NCBI RefSeq assembly: GCF_011947265.1
Contig: NZ_JAATHD010000028.1
Location: 17,146 to 81,145 of the forward strand
DNA length: 64,000 nucleotides
Direction of reading: 5' to 3'
Source of the DNA: Paenibacillus sp. HB172176
GTDB lineage: Bacteria; Bacillota; Bacilli; Paenibacillales; Paenibacillaceae
The notes beneath the pieces were generated by a model. That model had not been told where the DNA came from, did no database searches, and saw only the letters and a program-made list of their open reading frames with translations. This document shows positions 17,916 through 26,394 of this stretch, piece after piece. The translations under genes and the position numbers were made by a program. Each line of letters starts with the position of its first letter. Within the stretch, counting starts at the first letter, position 1.

Positions 17916-18869
17916 ATGAACACGATTGAAAAGAGGATACTGGAGCTTCATCACTTCCAGCCCAGCGCAACAATACCGGAAAATGTGGACGAGTACTGGG
18001 ACTCCGAGCTGGAAACCTTCCGAAAGAAGCCTCTACAAGCCACGCGAGAACGTATCGAATCGCCTCTGCGGGATGTCGACGTCTATCATATTTCCTTCCA
18101 AGGCTTCGACGAAACGCCGGTGCATGGCTGGTATCTCCTTCCGAGGAATCACGGCAACGAGCCGCTTCCTTGCGTCGTAACCTTCCCCGGCTACTGGAAC
18201 GGCACGCGCCATCCCGAAGCAAGCAGCATCTGGACCAGCATGGGCTATGCGACTCTAGCCGTTCATGTGAGGGGACAGATGGGCTCGACGGGCAATCAGC
18301 TTGCGAGCGATGGAGGATATGCGAAGGGCTTCGTCTCGCAAAATATTATCGATCGGGACCGCAGCTACTATAAAGCGGTGGCGATCGATTGCGTGAAGGC
18401 GCTCGACTGGATCGCGGAGCAGCCCGAGCTTGCCTCAGATCGCATTGCGCTGGCCGGAGGCAGCCAAGGCGGCGGACTCGCGCTTCAGATCGCGGCGCTG
18501 GCAAAGCCGGGAACGATCAAGGCCGTCGTCGCCGATATTCCGAATATGTGCCATATGGATTACGGCGTGCTGCATTCGACCGGCTCCCTGTCGGAGATTG
18601 CGGACTACTGCAAAAAGTTTCCCGAGCAGCTCGGCTCCGTGCTGCACACGCTAAGCTACTTCGACAACCTGCATCTGGCGAAGCGCATTGACGCCCCCGT
18701 GCTGATGTCGGTCGGCCTGAAGGACACTATTTGTCCGCCGGAGACGATCTTCCCCGTCTACCATCGCATCACGACGGAGAAGGACTTCGACATCTTCCCG
18801 TTCTGCGGGCATGAAGTGCCGGTTTCGCAGCAGCGGAAGGCGTTGTTTTACATCAAAGAGAGACTCTAG
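17916..18869 (+). CDS. Acetyl xylan esterase / cephalosporin-C deacetylase-like hydrolase
   Basis: A 317-residue alpha/beta hydrolase of the AXE1 (carbohydrate esterase 7) type. The nucleophile elbow GGSQGG is at residues 181-186, the DxxCPP acid motif (GLKDTICPPET) near 270, and the catalytic His in FCGHEVP near 299, matching the CE7 triad. Family members remove acetyl groups from xylo-oligosaccharides inside the cell. The ATG at 17916 has AAAGGTG 9 nt upstream; an adjacent TTG at 17913 is ignored. Divergent from the LacI-type regulator, so probably part of the same glycan-use set. Confidence 0.9.
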   Translation: MNTIEKRILELHHFQPSATIPENVDEYWDSELETFRKKPLQATRERIESPLRDVDVYHISFQGFDETPVHGWYLLPRNHGNEPLPCVVTFPGYWNGTRHPEASSIWTSMGYATLAVHVRGQMGSTGNQLASDGGYAKGFVSQNIIDRDRSYYKAVAIDCVKALDWIAEQPELASDRIALAGGSQGGGLALQIAALAKPGTIKAVVADIPNMCHMDYGVLHSTGSLSEIADYCKKFPEQLGSVLHTLSYFDNLHLAKRIDAPVLMSVGLKDTICPPETIFPVYHRITTEKDFDIFPFCGHEVPVSQQRKALFYIKERL

Positions 18870-19216
18870 CAGCGGAAGAAGAACGCCTCACAGCGTCGTT
18901 TGAGAACAGCGACCTGTTCTAAAACACCTTAATACCAGAGGGACGGACATTTTGTCCTCTTAGACAGTGTTTTTCAATACCCACTTGCTCTAACGAACAT
19001 TTTGTCCTCTTAGACAGCCGAGCGAGCGAAAAAACAACGGGATTACCCCGCTAAGGTGATTAAATGTCCGTTAAAGATCTGGGCTAGCTAAAAAGAGCTT
19101 CTAAAGGTCGTAAAAGTCCGTTACAGTTGCAGTCTGAGCAGCCTGTCGCTCATTCGGCTTCCTTCAAAGCCACTTATCGAGATCTTTCCATAATGTTCGA
19201 TCTACCGTTTTGTAAG
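18870..19216. other. Gene-free gap with a repeat element
   Basis: Between the esterase and rqcP. Most of it is a palindromic repeat element (see 18930-19125); no gene is visible. Confidence 0.7.
18930..19125. repeat. Dispersed palindromic element, copy A
   Basis: About 190 bp shared with 33152-33345. Inside are direct units of the type CTAACGGAC-TTTTTGTCC-TCTTAG and inverted copies of them further on (ATGTCCGTTA, AGTCCGTTACAG). Shared central stretch: GAGCGAAAAAACAACGGGAT. No open frame. Confidence 0.85.
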
Positions 19217-19260
19217 CAAAAAACCGGCTGTTCCCGTCACAAGACGGAAACAGCCGGTTT
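19217..19260 (-). terminator. Terminator after rqcP
   Basis: AACCGGCTGTT pairs with AACAGCCGGTT; TTTTTTG follows on the minus strand. It lies 23 bp past the rqcP stop and ends the hbs-rqcP unit. Confidence 0.92.
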
Positions 19261-19282
19261 GCATGATGGAGAACAAATCTCC

Positions 19283-19579
19283 TTATGTGTTCGCGTTGTT
19301 GTCCCAATCGAGAATATTCTCCTTGGGGCGCTGCTCTTCTTTCACCAAGGTATACAGCTCTCCAGCCTCATCCTTGCGGGTCGTCTCGGCGAGACGCTCC
19401 ACGCGAACGGTTACGATCTTCTGACCGTACTGAATCTGGAGCTCGTCGCCAACCTTAACGGCGCTGCTCGCTTTCGCTTCGCGACCGTTAATCCAGACGC
19501 GGCCTTGCTCGGAGACATCCTTCGCCACCGTGCGCCGTTTGATCAGCCTGGATACCTTGAGAAACTTGTCTAAACGCAT
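19283..19579 (-). CDS. rqcP: S4-domain RNA-binding protein RqcP (YabO, Hsp15-like)
   Basis: A 98-residue protein with an N-terminal S4 domain (MRLDKFLKVSRLIKRRTVAKDVSEQGRVWING, residues 1-32) followed by a beta strand region and an acidic tail. In B. subtilis RqcP binds the 50S subunit with RqcH and drives poly-alanine tailing of stalled nascent chains. It starts 3 bp after the hbs stop, so the two are co-transcribed, as expected for this locus. Confidence 0.93.
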   Translation of the reverse strand: MRLDKFLKVSRLIKRRTVAKDVSEQGRVWINGREAKASSAVKVGDELQIQYGQKIVTVRVERLAETTRKDEAGELYTLVKEEQRPKENILDWDNNANT

Positions 19580-19582
19580 AGA

Positions 19583-19855
19583 CTACTTAATCGCTTCTTT
19601 CAGCTTGTTGCCCGCTTTGAACGCAGGAACCTTGGATTCTGGAATTTCAATTTCTTTGCCCGTTTGCGGGTTGCGGCCGATACGGCCGGAACGCTTGCGA
19701 GTCTCGAAAGTTCCGAAGCCAATCAGTTGTACTTTGTCTCCGCCGGCAAGCGCGTCTGTCACTTCGCCAAGAAAACCATTCAGCACGGACTCTACGTCGC
19801 GCTTAGTCAAACCACTTTTTTCTGCAATGTTGTTGATCAGATCCGTTTTGTTCAT
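19583..19855 (-). CDS. hbs: DNA-binding protein HU
   Basis: A 90-residue histone-like protein, normal HU length. MNKTDLINNIAEKSGLTKRDVESVLNGFLGEVTDAL forms the helical dimer body; GFGTFETRKRSGRIGRNPQTGKEIEIPESKVPAFKAGNKLKEAI carries the DNA-binding arm with the conserved RNP. It compacts the nucleoid and bends DNA. In B. subtilis the hbs gene lies elsewhere; an HU gene between mazG and yabO is, as far as I recall, usual in Paenibacillus. A long inverted repeat in the leader (19922-19978) could affect expression. Confidence 0.95.
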   Translation of the reverse strand: MNKTDLINNIAEKSGLTKRDVESVLNGFLGEVTDALAGGDKVQLIGFGTFETRKRSGRIGRNPQTGKEIEIPESKVPAFKAGNKLKEAIK

Positions 19856-19921
19856 TATTCATTTCCTCCTAAATTGTCGTTTCATTCCTAGTTAGCTGCC
19901 ACCCTTCGGCGTCAGCACTCT

Positions 19922-19978
19922 GGCAGAAATTGCTCTCACGAAGAATACATATTCTGCTTAAGAGCACAAATTCCTGCC
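19922..19978 (-). promoter_or_regulatory. Long inverted repeat between mazG and hbs
   Basis: GGCAG-AATTTGTGCTCT pairs with AGAGCAATTTCTGCC over about 17 positions with few mismatches; the loop holds a second small palindrome (AGAATA-CAT-TATTCT). No T-run follows, so it is not a simple terminator. It may be an hbs leader structure or transcript stabiliser. Confidence 0.5.
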
Positions 19979-20032
19979 GTGGGTATCATTTTTTTTGGAA
20001 TAGTGCTGAAAAAAGGCGAATTTGGTCGAAAA

Positions 20033-21658
20033 TCAGCGTAATCCTTGTTGTTTAGCCTCTTCCCACCATTTATCCATCTCTAGTAAATCAGTTTGGTCAA
20101 AAGTTTTGCCGTTTATACGAAGCTGCTCTTCGATATATTCGAATCTACCTTTGAACTTGCGATTGGTGCGAGAGAGCGCCTCTTCCGGGTCGACTCCGAT
20201 GAATCTGGCCGCATTGACGATGGCGAACAACATATCCCCCAGCTCGCCTGCTTGCTCTTCCGGGTCGCCCGTGCCGATCGCTTCATTAAGCTCGCGCAGC
20301 TCTTCCTCGATCTTCGCCATGACCGGAGCGAGATCATCCCAGTCAAAGCCAACCTTCGAAGCTTTCTTCTGAAGCTTGTACGCCTTCATAAGAGCAGGCA
20401 AATCCGGCGGGATGCCGTCAAGCTGCGACTTGCGGGACTCTGCCGTTCCGTTCAATCGTTTCTCTTCCGCCTTCATCTGCTCCCAGTTCACTAAAGCTTC
20501 CTCAGAATCGCCTGCGCGCCGATCGCCGAACACATGCGGATGACGGAAGATCAGCTTCTCGTTCAACGTCTGCAGCACATCGTAGACGGAGAACATGCCG
20601 GCTTCTTCTTCCATCTGGCTGTGCAGCATCACCTGAAGAATGACGTCGCCGAACTCCTCCTGCATGCCGACCGGATCATCGTTATCGAGCGCTTCAAGCG
20701 CTTCATAGAGCTCTTCGATAAAATTCTTGCGAATGGACTGATGCGTCTGCTCGCGATCCCACGGACAGCCCTCGGGACTGCGCAGGATAGAAACGATTTC
20801 ATGCAAACGGTCGAAGCTGCGGTTCTGCAGCGCCGGATCCAGGGAGCGAGGCACATAGATCAGTGACAAGTTGCCATAGCTCTGGCCGCGGTCGAGATCA
20901 TGAAGCGGCACCTTCTCAATCCGTTGCTCGCCGGCGACGCCGAGCGCATGCCCTACGACAACCTCGTAATCGTCGGGATAACGCTCCATTAGCGCAAGCT
21001 TCACATCAGATGCGGTAAAGTCATCATACACTTGTCCGATAAGCGTATGCAACTTCGGCTGCAGCAAGGCTGCTTGCAGCTCGGCCGCGTCCAGAAGCGC
21101 GAAGCCTTCGATCGGATCGATGCCAAGGCTTGTGAAGGCCGCGTCCAGAAAGCTTTCTCCGCCAATAATCTGCAGCTCCACGCCCGCTTCCGGACAGCGC
21201 TCGCGAAGCAGTTGAACCGTGCGTTCCGCAACCATGGGATGCCCGGGAACAGCATAACAGATTGCCGCGCCTTCTTCAAAGGGGACTGAAGTCCCAGAAA
21301 CAGCGGAAGCGCGGGTTTCGGATGCGCCATGCGAGGCTGCGTTTAATCCGGAGTGCTGAGCCGTCGACGGCTCAGCAGCGGCAAGCCCGGATACGCCCGT
21401 TGCCGCCGATTGCAGCGCCTCCTCCAGCAAGGCGGACGCGATCGCTTCGTACACATCCGGGAAGGATTCATGCTGCTCGTACAAGTAATCGAATGAACGG
21501 TAGTTCACGCTATTTTCACGCAGCATGGACATCATCGGATGCTTCTCCGTTCGCACGAACAAACGCCGAGCGGCTTGCAGCCTGCGCCATACGCCTAGCG
21601 TGAGCTGTTCCGGATCGCCGGAGCCAAGGCCAAGTATGACGATAGTTGCTTTTGACAA
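20033..21658 (-). CDS. mazG: Bifunctional YabN: tetrapyrrole methylase-like domain and MazG pyrophosphohydrolase
   Basis: A 541-residue fusion. The N-terminal half (residues 1-235) is a SAM-dependent tetrapyrrole methylase-like fold (VILGLGSGDPEQLTLG); the C-terminal half is MazG, with EEFGDVILQ near 336 and EELGDMLFAIVNAARF near 480 providing metal-binding Glu/Asp. MazG hydrolyses (d)NTPs to monophosphates and can clean up damaged nucleotides. TTG 21658 is taken as the start, since AAGGAGG lies 9 nt upstream; the TTG three codons earlier abuts the site. A low-complexity Ala/Ser stretch separates two parts of the methylase domain. In Bacillus order after yabM. Confidence 0.93.
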   Translation of the reverse strand: MSKATIVILGLGSGDPEQLTLGVWRRLQAARRLFVRTEKHPMMSMLRENSVNYRSFDYLYEQHESFPDVYEAIASALLEEALQSAATGVSGLAAAEPSTAQHSGLNAASHGASETRASAVSGTSVPFEEGAAICYAVPGHPMVAERTVQLLRERCPEAGVELQIIGGESFLDAAFTSLGIDPIEGFALLDAAELQAALLQPKLHTLIGQVYDDFTASDVKLALMERYPDDYEVVVGHALGVAGEQRIEKVPLHDLDRGQSYGNLSLIYVPRSLDPALQNRSFDRLHEIVSILRSPEGCPWDREQTHQSIRKNFIEELYEALEALDNDDPVGMQEEFGDVILQVMLHSQMEEEAGMFSVYDVLQTLNEKLIFRHPHVFGDRRAGDSEEALVNWEQMKAEEKRLNGTAESRKSQLDGIPPDLPALMKAYKLQKKASKVGFDWDDLAPVMAKIEEELRELNEAIGTGDPEEQAGELGDMLFAIVNAARFIGVDPEEALSRTNRKFKGRFEYIEEQLRINGKTFDQTDLLEMDKWWEEAKQQGLR

Positions 21659-22077
21659 TAGGATCAACCTCCTTCATGGTTTGTGGCAATCAATTGAGCC
21701 TTTCAAGTTAAATTCCCCTTAGGACGTGTATGCAAACTCCGAAGGGAACAGATTATGCCGAAATTTCGTTCCATAGCAAGGCGCTTTTTCGAAGGTGTTA
21801 CCTAAGGATACATCAGGAAAAACAACGCAGCAGGGGCCGAAAAGGCACTATAAGATGCCCCCTAAGCGGGCTTGCAAAAACGTCCTAAGCCGCTTGGGGA
21901 TGAGAGACGGCTCTCAGAAGCGATTCAGGGCTCTAATCGCGTTCGCGCATGTATGACTAAGCATTGCGAAGCGATGCATCGTCATGCCGGAGCATACAAC
22001 GGCAGCCATCCTGTCTTGCCGTGCAACGGAGCATGACGGAGCCCCCCCCCTCCTCGCGCCGACGCAGCAGGCGAGAG
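21659..22077. other. Intergenic region between yabM and mazG
   Basis: No gene seen. At 21860-21900 CCCCAAGCGG and CCGCTTAGGGG could pair across about 20 nt, without a T-run. A run of nine C at 22042-22050 lies near the yabM end. Confidence 0.5.
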
Positions 22078-23976
22078 TTAGTCCCGAGGCGGCTGCTCCC
22101 GCGGAAGCAAGCGCAGCCGCATCAGCCGGGCGGCCACGCCCTCGCCGCCCGGCAGCGCGCGCATGTCGCGCGCCGGGATAACGCCGCTGCGCACAGCCGC
22201 GGCGGCAAAAACGCAAGCGCCGACGGCAACGCCCGTCAGCGCAAGCACCGCCGCCGCGGCCCTCGGCGGCAGCGCGTCCCCGAGCGCGGCGGTCAGCGCG
22301 CGCTCGGTCAGCAGCAGCGCGGCGGCCATGCACGCCAGCGCGAGCGCAGTGCCGGCGGCGGCGCGGACGGCTCGCCGCTGGACGCGCGCATGCGGCGGCG
22401 GACGGAGCTTCGCAGCCGCATGGCGCAGCGCCGCCGCGCCGAGCAGAGCGGCGGCGCTTAGCGCGACAACGCCGGAGAGCGCCCCGCCCTCTATGCCGAG
22501 GGCGGGTACGAGAGCGGCGTTGAGCGCGCCCTTGAGCAGCGCTGCGAGCAGCAGCAGCGCGATTGGTACGCGCGCGGAGCCGAGCGCCTGCAGCGCGGGA
22601 GCGACGGCCGCGCTGACGCAGCCCGCCAGCGCGGTGCAGCCCATCAAAGCAAAGGTCGCCGTGCCTTGCGCATCCTTGTACAGCAGCATGTTGATCGGCC
22701 TTGCCAGCAGCACGAGACCGAGAGCCGCAGCAGCGCCGATCATCCACGTCAGCCGCGCGAGAAGCGACAGCCGCAGCCGCAGCTGTTCATCGTCATTCGC
22801 AAGCTTGGCCTTCACCAAGCCCGGCACGAGAGCCGCCGCGGCCGCCCCCGCAACCATAACGAGCAATTGAACAAGAGGCTGGGCGCGGTTGTAGACGCCG
22901 AACAAGCTCATCGCCTCATGGGCCGCTGCGGCATAACCGCTGCCGGTCAGCATTCTCGGCATCGTGAAAGCGTCGACAACCCCTACAGCCGGCACGACAA
23001 TGGCCGCCAGCGCCGCGGGCAGCGCAAGCGTCGACAGCTCCTTCAGCTCCGTACCGAGCGTTCTGCGCAGCGGGCCTCCTTTGCCATCTTCAAGCAACGG
23101 CTCCTCCGCTGTCGATTCGGCCTGGCCTCCTGAACTGCGCCCGGCCCTCAAGTCGCACGCCGAACCGGCAGTCCCTCTCGCCGAACCGCCAATAAGGCGA
23201 GCCGTGCGCGCCTTGCTCTCCCGTTCCTTCTTCGACAGAATAGGCTTATTCTCCAGCTTCTCCATCTCCGGCAAGCTTATAACCGTGCCGACCTTCTTGC
23301 TCTTCTTGCCGCCCGACACGCCTCGCCCTGCGGTCAGAAGCAAGCAAGCGGCGGCCGCAGCGCCGAAAGCGGATCCGCTCATCACGCTTGCGGCAAGCTT
23401 GGCATCGCTCCATCCGGCCCTCAGCCCAATGCCAAGCGCCAGCACCATCACGGCTACGCGGACAAGCTGCTCGGCTAGCTGCGAGGAGGCAGAAACGCCC
23501 ATCTGCCGGCTCCCTTGCCGGAAGCCCCTCAGCGCCGCAGCCGCCGGCGCAGCCAGCAAAGCAAGCGACAACGCTCTGATAGAGGAAGCGGCAGACCCAT
23601 CGCCAATCCATTCCGCCGTCCAATCCGCGCTAAGCCACATGACGATGAAGGAAAGCGCGCCCGTTACACCTAGCAGGAGGAGCGCTGCCGACAAAGTCGA
23701 TCTCGCCGCCGCTTCGCCGTCCGCTTCCTCCAAACGCCTCGCAATGACAATCGAGACCGCCGTCGGCAAGCCTGCCGCAGCCAGCACCATCACAAGCTGG
23801 TAGAATGGATACACCGCATTATAGATGCCGAAGACCCGGTCTCCGGCCAAATTTTGAAGAGGAATCTTCTGGAATGCCCCCAGCAGCTTGGACAACAATG
23901 CCGCTCCCCCCATCAGCACGACGCCGTTGCCGAGCAATCCCAGCTTCTCCTTCCTCCCCTTTCCTTCCTTACTCAT
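22078..23976 (-). CDS. yabM: Polysaccharide flippase-like membrane protein YabM (MurJ/MOP superfamily)
   Basis: A polytopic protein of about 632 residues with some 14 membrane helices, opening with LGLLGNGVVLMGGAALLSKLLGAFQKIPLQNLAGDRVFGIYNAVYPFY, typical of the Wzx/MurJ-like MOP family. B. subtilis YabM is sporulation-related; flipping of a lipid-linked sugar is inferred. ATG 23976 is chosen as the first start giving a normal N-terminus; upstream codons (to 24084) lack support. Odd points: a hydrophilic insert of about 85 residues near 215-305, and an extremely GC-rich 3' half (22080-22640) coding almost only Ala, Leu, Arg, Gly and Val. Confidence 0.88.
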   Translation of the reverse strand: MSKEGKGRKEKLGLLGNGVVLMGGAALLSKLLGAFQKIPLQNLAGDRVFGIYNAVYPFYQLVMVLAAAGLPTAVSIVIARRLEEADGEAAARSTLSAALLLLGVTGALSFIVMWLSADWTAEWIGDGSAASSIRALSLALLAAPAAAALRGFRQGSRQMGVSASSQLAEQLVRVAVMVLALGIGLRAGWSDAKLAASVMSGSAFGAAAAACLLLTAGRGVSGGKKSKKVGTVISLPEMEKLENKPILSKKERESKARTARLIGGSARGTAGSACDLRAGRSSGGQAESTAEEPLLEDGKGGPLRRTLGTELKELSTLALPAALAAIVVPAVGVVDAFTMPRMLTGSGYAAAAHEAMSLFGVYNRAQPLVQLLVMVAGAAAAALVPGLVKAKLANDDEQLRLRLSLLARLTWMIGAAAALGLVLLARPINMLLYKDAQGTATFALMGCTALAGCVSAAVAPALQALGSARVPIALLLLAALLKGALNAALVPALGIEGGALSGVVALSAAALLGAAALRHAAAKLRPPPHARVQRRAVRAAAGTALALACMAAALLLTERALTAALGDALPPRAAAAVLALTGVAVGACVFAAAAVRSGVIPARDMRALPGGEGVAARLMRLRLLPREQPPRD

Positions 23977-24143
23977 CCGCTTCACCCTTATTCCAAGCTC
24001 CCATTTCTCCGCCAAACGATTGCCTCGCCTAATCTTTCTTAAGTATACATGAATCGGCCTCTGCCCCATAGAGCCGCCTTCCAATGTTCATGCCGCCCAC
24101 CCCGGGAGGTGCAAAGGAAAGTCCGCTCATCAGCCCTCTAAGC

Positions 24144-24182
24144 AAAAAGCCCCCTTTCCCGCATATCGCAAGAAAAGGAGCC
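24144..24182 (-). terminator. Terminator of spoVT
   Basis: An 11-bp stem with several G-U pairs (GGCTCCTTTTC with GAAAGGGGGCT), then TTTTT on the minus strand. About 65 bp past the stop. Confidence 0.75.
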
Positions 24183-24244
24183 GCCGCCATCAGCTAATAG
24201 GTTTGTTCTCGTTTGCCTCAAGCTTCATGTGTTTCACGTATCCG

Positions 24245-24787
24245 CTATTGCTCCATCTGCTTCGCCAGGAAGCCCGCTGCCGTCTCCGCCATCTTCGTCT
24301 CCATCTGGGACATCTTCATGGACTCGTCCTTGCTAAGCAGCACGACCGTGCCAATCGGATCGCCGCCCGCGATAATCGGAGCGATAACGAAGGAGCTGTA
24401 CGTATCCTGCACATCCTTCACGATTTCATAATTGCCGCTGTTTGATTCCGCCATCGTCTTGCGATTGTCCATGCAGGCTTCAAGCGCGGAGCCGATGGAC
24501 TTGTCCATCAATTCCTTCTTCGACGCTCCGGCTACCGTAATAATCGTATCTCGATCCGAGATTAACGTAATATGGCCCGTGCTTTCGTACAGCGATTCCG
24601 CATATTCCTTCGCGAAGTCGCCAAGCTCGCCGATTGGCGAATATTTCTTCAGGATAACCTCGCCGTCGCGGTCGACGAATATTTCGAGCGGATCTCCTTC
24701 GCGTATCCGCAAAGTGCGGCGAATTTCCTTCGGGATGACGACACGACCGAGATCATCAATACGACGTACTATTCCAGTTGCTTTCAT
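24245..24787 (-). CDS. spoVT: Stage V sporulation protein T
   Basis: A 180-residue transcription regulator of the late forespore. Residues 1-52 are an AbrB-type swapped-hairpin DNA-binding domain (MKATGIVRRIDDLGRVVIPKEIRRTLRI), and 56-178 a GAF-like domain, matching B. subtilis SpoVT (178 residues). SpoVT tunes sigma-G genes and germination properties. In Bacillus it follows mfd; here the PrsA-like gene, the SPFH pair and the urea transporter lie between. A sigma-G promoter is expected; TGAATA occurs upstream near 24829, but its -10 partner is weak. Confidence 0.96.
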   Translation of the reverse strand: MKATGIVRRIDDLGRVVIPKEIRRTLRIREGDPLEIFVDRDGEVILKKYSPIGELGDFAKEYAESLYESTGHITLISDRDTIITVAGASKKELMDKSIGSALEACMDNRKTMAESNSGNYEIVKDVQDTYSSFVIAPIIAGGDPIGTVVLLSKDESMKMSQMETKMAETAAGFLAKQMEQ

Positions 24788-25608
24788 TTCTTGTTGCCCC
24801 GCTTTCCTAGAGGATATTGAATCGACTGGATATTCATCACTGCTTGCACCGTTATGGTTATCTCTGCGGCGCGCTGCTCATTTCCGGCACCGAAGAGTTA
24901 TTAACCTTTAGAAGGTGATTTTGAATCTGACCATAGTATTCATCCGCTCCCATTATCTTATACACGTCTCCAAAGGAGCCCTCTTTTCCATGCTTCATCC
25001 TGCCCGCCTCCATCCTGTGCTTCAATCCTGAAATCCCGCTCCGACAATTAACGAAAACTTTCTTAACCATAACTTATCCTTACCTTGTCCTTATTCGCAC
25101 ATGCGGACTCATTATGAGCGGAGCAACCGCTTTTTATTGCAAATCTCCTTCGCTTCTTCCTGCACTTCCTTTGGAGACTCAGACAAACCGTTCGGGTTCC
25201 ATGCTGCAGCGACTGCTATTTCATCCATTCAGTGACAACACATAACAAGATAAGAAACACCAATAACGAACTGGAATTTCTCCAGCATATTCTCTATTCT
25301 CGGACTAAAATTCCACTTATGTTGGAATTTCTCCAGCATATCTCTGCGAAACGACCTCCAATGCGTGAACAGCATGAAATAAGCAGGAGATATTCCAGTA
25401 CAATTGCTAAATTTGCGTTTATAGAGGGAATAAACTGGAGATATTCCAGCACAACTGCCTCCATCGCTTTCATCCGGCCATATACTGGAGATATTCCCAT
25501 ACAACTGTCCCCATCGCTTTCATCCGGCCATTAAGCCGGAGATTCTCCGGTCAACAAACGCCTTGCCTTCCTCAAACGCGAACGATTCCGCATCTTCCAG
25601 AATAGAAA
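24788..25608. other. Gene-poor region upstream of spoVT
   Basis: Over 800 bp without a credible gene. The stretch 25250-25560 is an array of CTGGAGATATTCCAG-type repeats (listed separately). The open frame 24858-25070 (minus) has no ribosome site and no known similarity that I can recognise. Confidence 0.6.
25265..25550. repeat. Array of CTGGARATWYTCCAG-type palindromic repeats, cluster 1
   Basis: Two forward copies (GGAATTTCTCCAGCATAT) are followed by three or four copies in the other orientation (CTGGAGATATTCCAGCACAA and variants), the last degenerate (CCGGAGATTCTCCGG). The unit is itself nearly palindromic. Spacers share the words CCATCGCTTTCATCCGGCCAT. The same family recurs at 62955-63160. 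Confidence 0.85.
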
Positions 25609-25630
25609 CAAAAAGCGCGGTTTCCCGCGC
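25609..25630 (-). terminator. Terminator of the urt operon
   Basis: GCGCGG-GAAA-CCGCGC with a tetraloop, then TTTTTG on the minus strand. It lies about 60 bp past urtE, beyond a short triple repeat. Confidence 0.9.
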
Positions 25631-25639
25631 CTCTCCTGC

Positions 25640-25700
25640 TTCTTCCTGATTATGCCGTTGTTCTTCCTGATTATGCCATTGCTTCTTCCTGATTATACCG
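25640..25700. repeat. Triple direct repeat at the urtE 3' end
   Basis: Three copies of TTCTTCCTGATTATRCC spaced 21-22 bp. The innermost copy contains the urtE stop codon, so the other two look like outward duplications of the gene's end. Confidence 0.85.
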
Positions 25701-26394
25701 TCAAATAACGCCGGACAACCTCGTCGTCCAGCGCTTCGAGATTCCCTTCCCAGGCAATCGCGCCCTTGTCGAGAATATAGAAATAATCGCCCACGCTCTT
25801 CACGAATTCGAGGCTCTGCTCCACGAGAAGAATCGCCGTCTTGCCCTCCTCCTTGATGCCGCGGATGACATCCCTGATATCATCGACAATAGAGGGCTGA
25901 ATGCCTTCACACGGCTCGTCGAGCAGAAGCACCTCCGGTTTGGACGCAAGCGCCCTGGCGAAGGCCAATTGCTGCTGCTGCCCGCCGCTCAGGTCGCCGC
26001 CGCGCCGCTCATACATCGTGGGCAGCACCGGAAATTTCTCAATCGCCTCCGGGGGAATCTGATCCGCCTTGCTCTTCGTCTTCAGAGCCTCGAGGCCGAG
26101 AAGCAAATTCTCATACACGGACAGTTGCGCGAAGATCTCCCTGCCCTGAGGCACATAGCCGATGCCGCTCCTCGCTCGTAATCCAGGCGCTTTCTTCGTC
26201 AGATTCTCGCCCTTATAGCTGACCGCGCCCGCTCTAGCCCGCAGCAAGCCCATAACGCTCTTCATGAGCGTCGTCTTGCCGACGCCGTTGCGCCCGAGCA
26301 GACATACGACCTGCCCCGGCCTGACCTCAAGCGTTACATTTCGCAAAATAATGCTCTCCCCATAGCCCGACTCAAGCTGTTGAACGGCCAGCAT
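25693..26394 (-). CDS. urtE: Urea ABC transporter ATP-binding subunit UrtE
   Basis: A 233-residue LivF-type ATPase. Walker A is GRNGVGKTT (residues about 37-45), signature LSGGQQQQLAFARAL, Walker B LLLDEPCEGIQPS; the Gln-rich signature is characteristic of UrtE. It powers high-affinity urea uptake at the membrane with UrtD. ATG 26394 is chosen because GGAGGG lies 6 nt upstream; the preceding ATG is too close. The start overlaps urtD by 23 bp, showing coupling. Last gene of the operon. Confidence 0.92.
   Translation of the reverse strand: MLAVQQLESGYGESIILRNVTLEVRPGQVVCLLGRNGVGKTTLMKSVMGLLRARAGAVSYKGENLTKKAPGLRARSGIGYVPQGREIFAQLSVYENLLLGLEALKTKSKADQIPPEAIEKFPVLPTMYERRGGDLSGGQQQQLAFARALASKPEVLLLDEPCEGIQPSIVDDIRDVIRGIKEEGKTAILLVEQSLEFVKSVGDYFYILDKGAIAWEGNLEALDDEVVRRYLTV

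Noticed and set aside
18930..19125. Insertion sequence
   Set aside because: No transposase frame and no clear terminal inverted repeats with target duplication could be seen.
21914..22747. Arg/Ala/Gly-rich 277-residue minus-strand frame
   Set aside because: A high-GC shadow of yabM in another frame.
24858..25070. 70-residue minus-strand frame upstream of spoVT
   Set aside because: No ribosome site, no recognisable similarity, and it covers the probable spoVT promoter.
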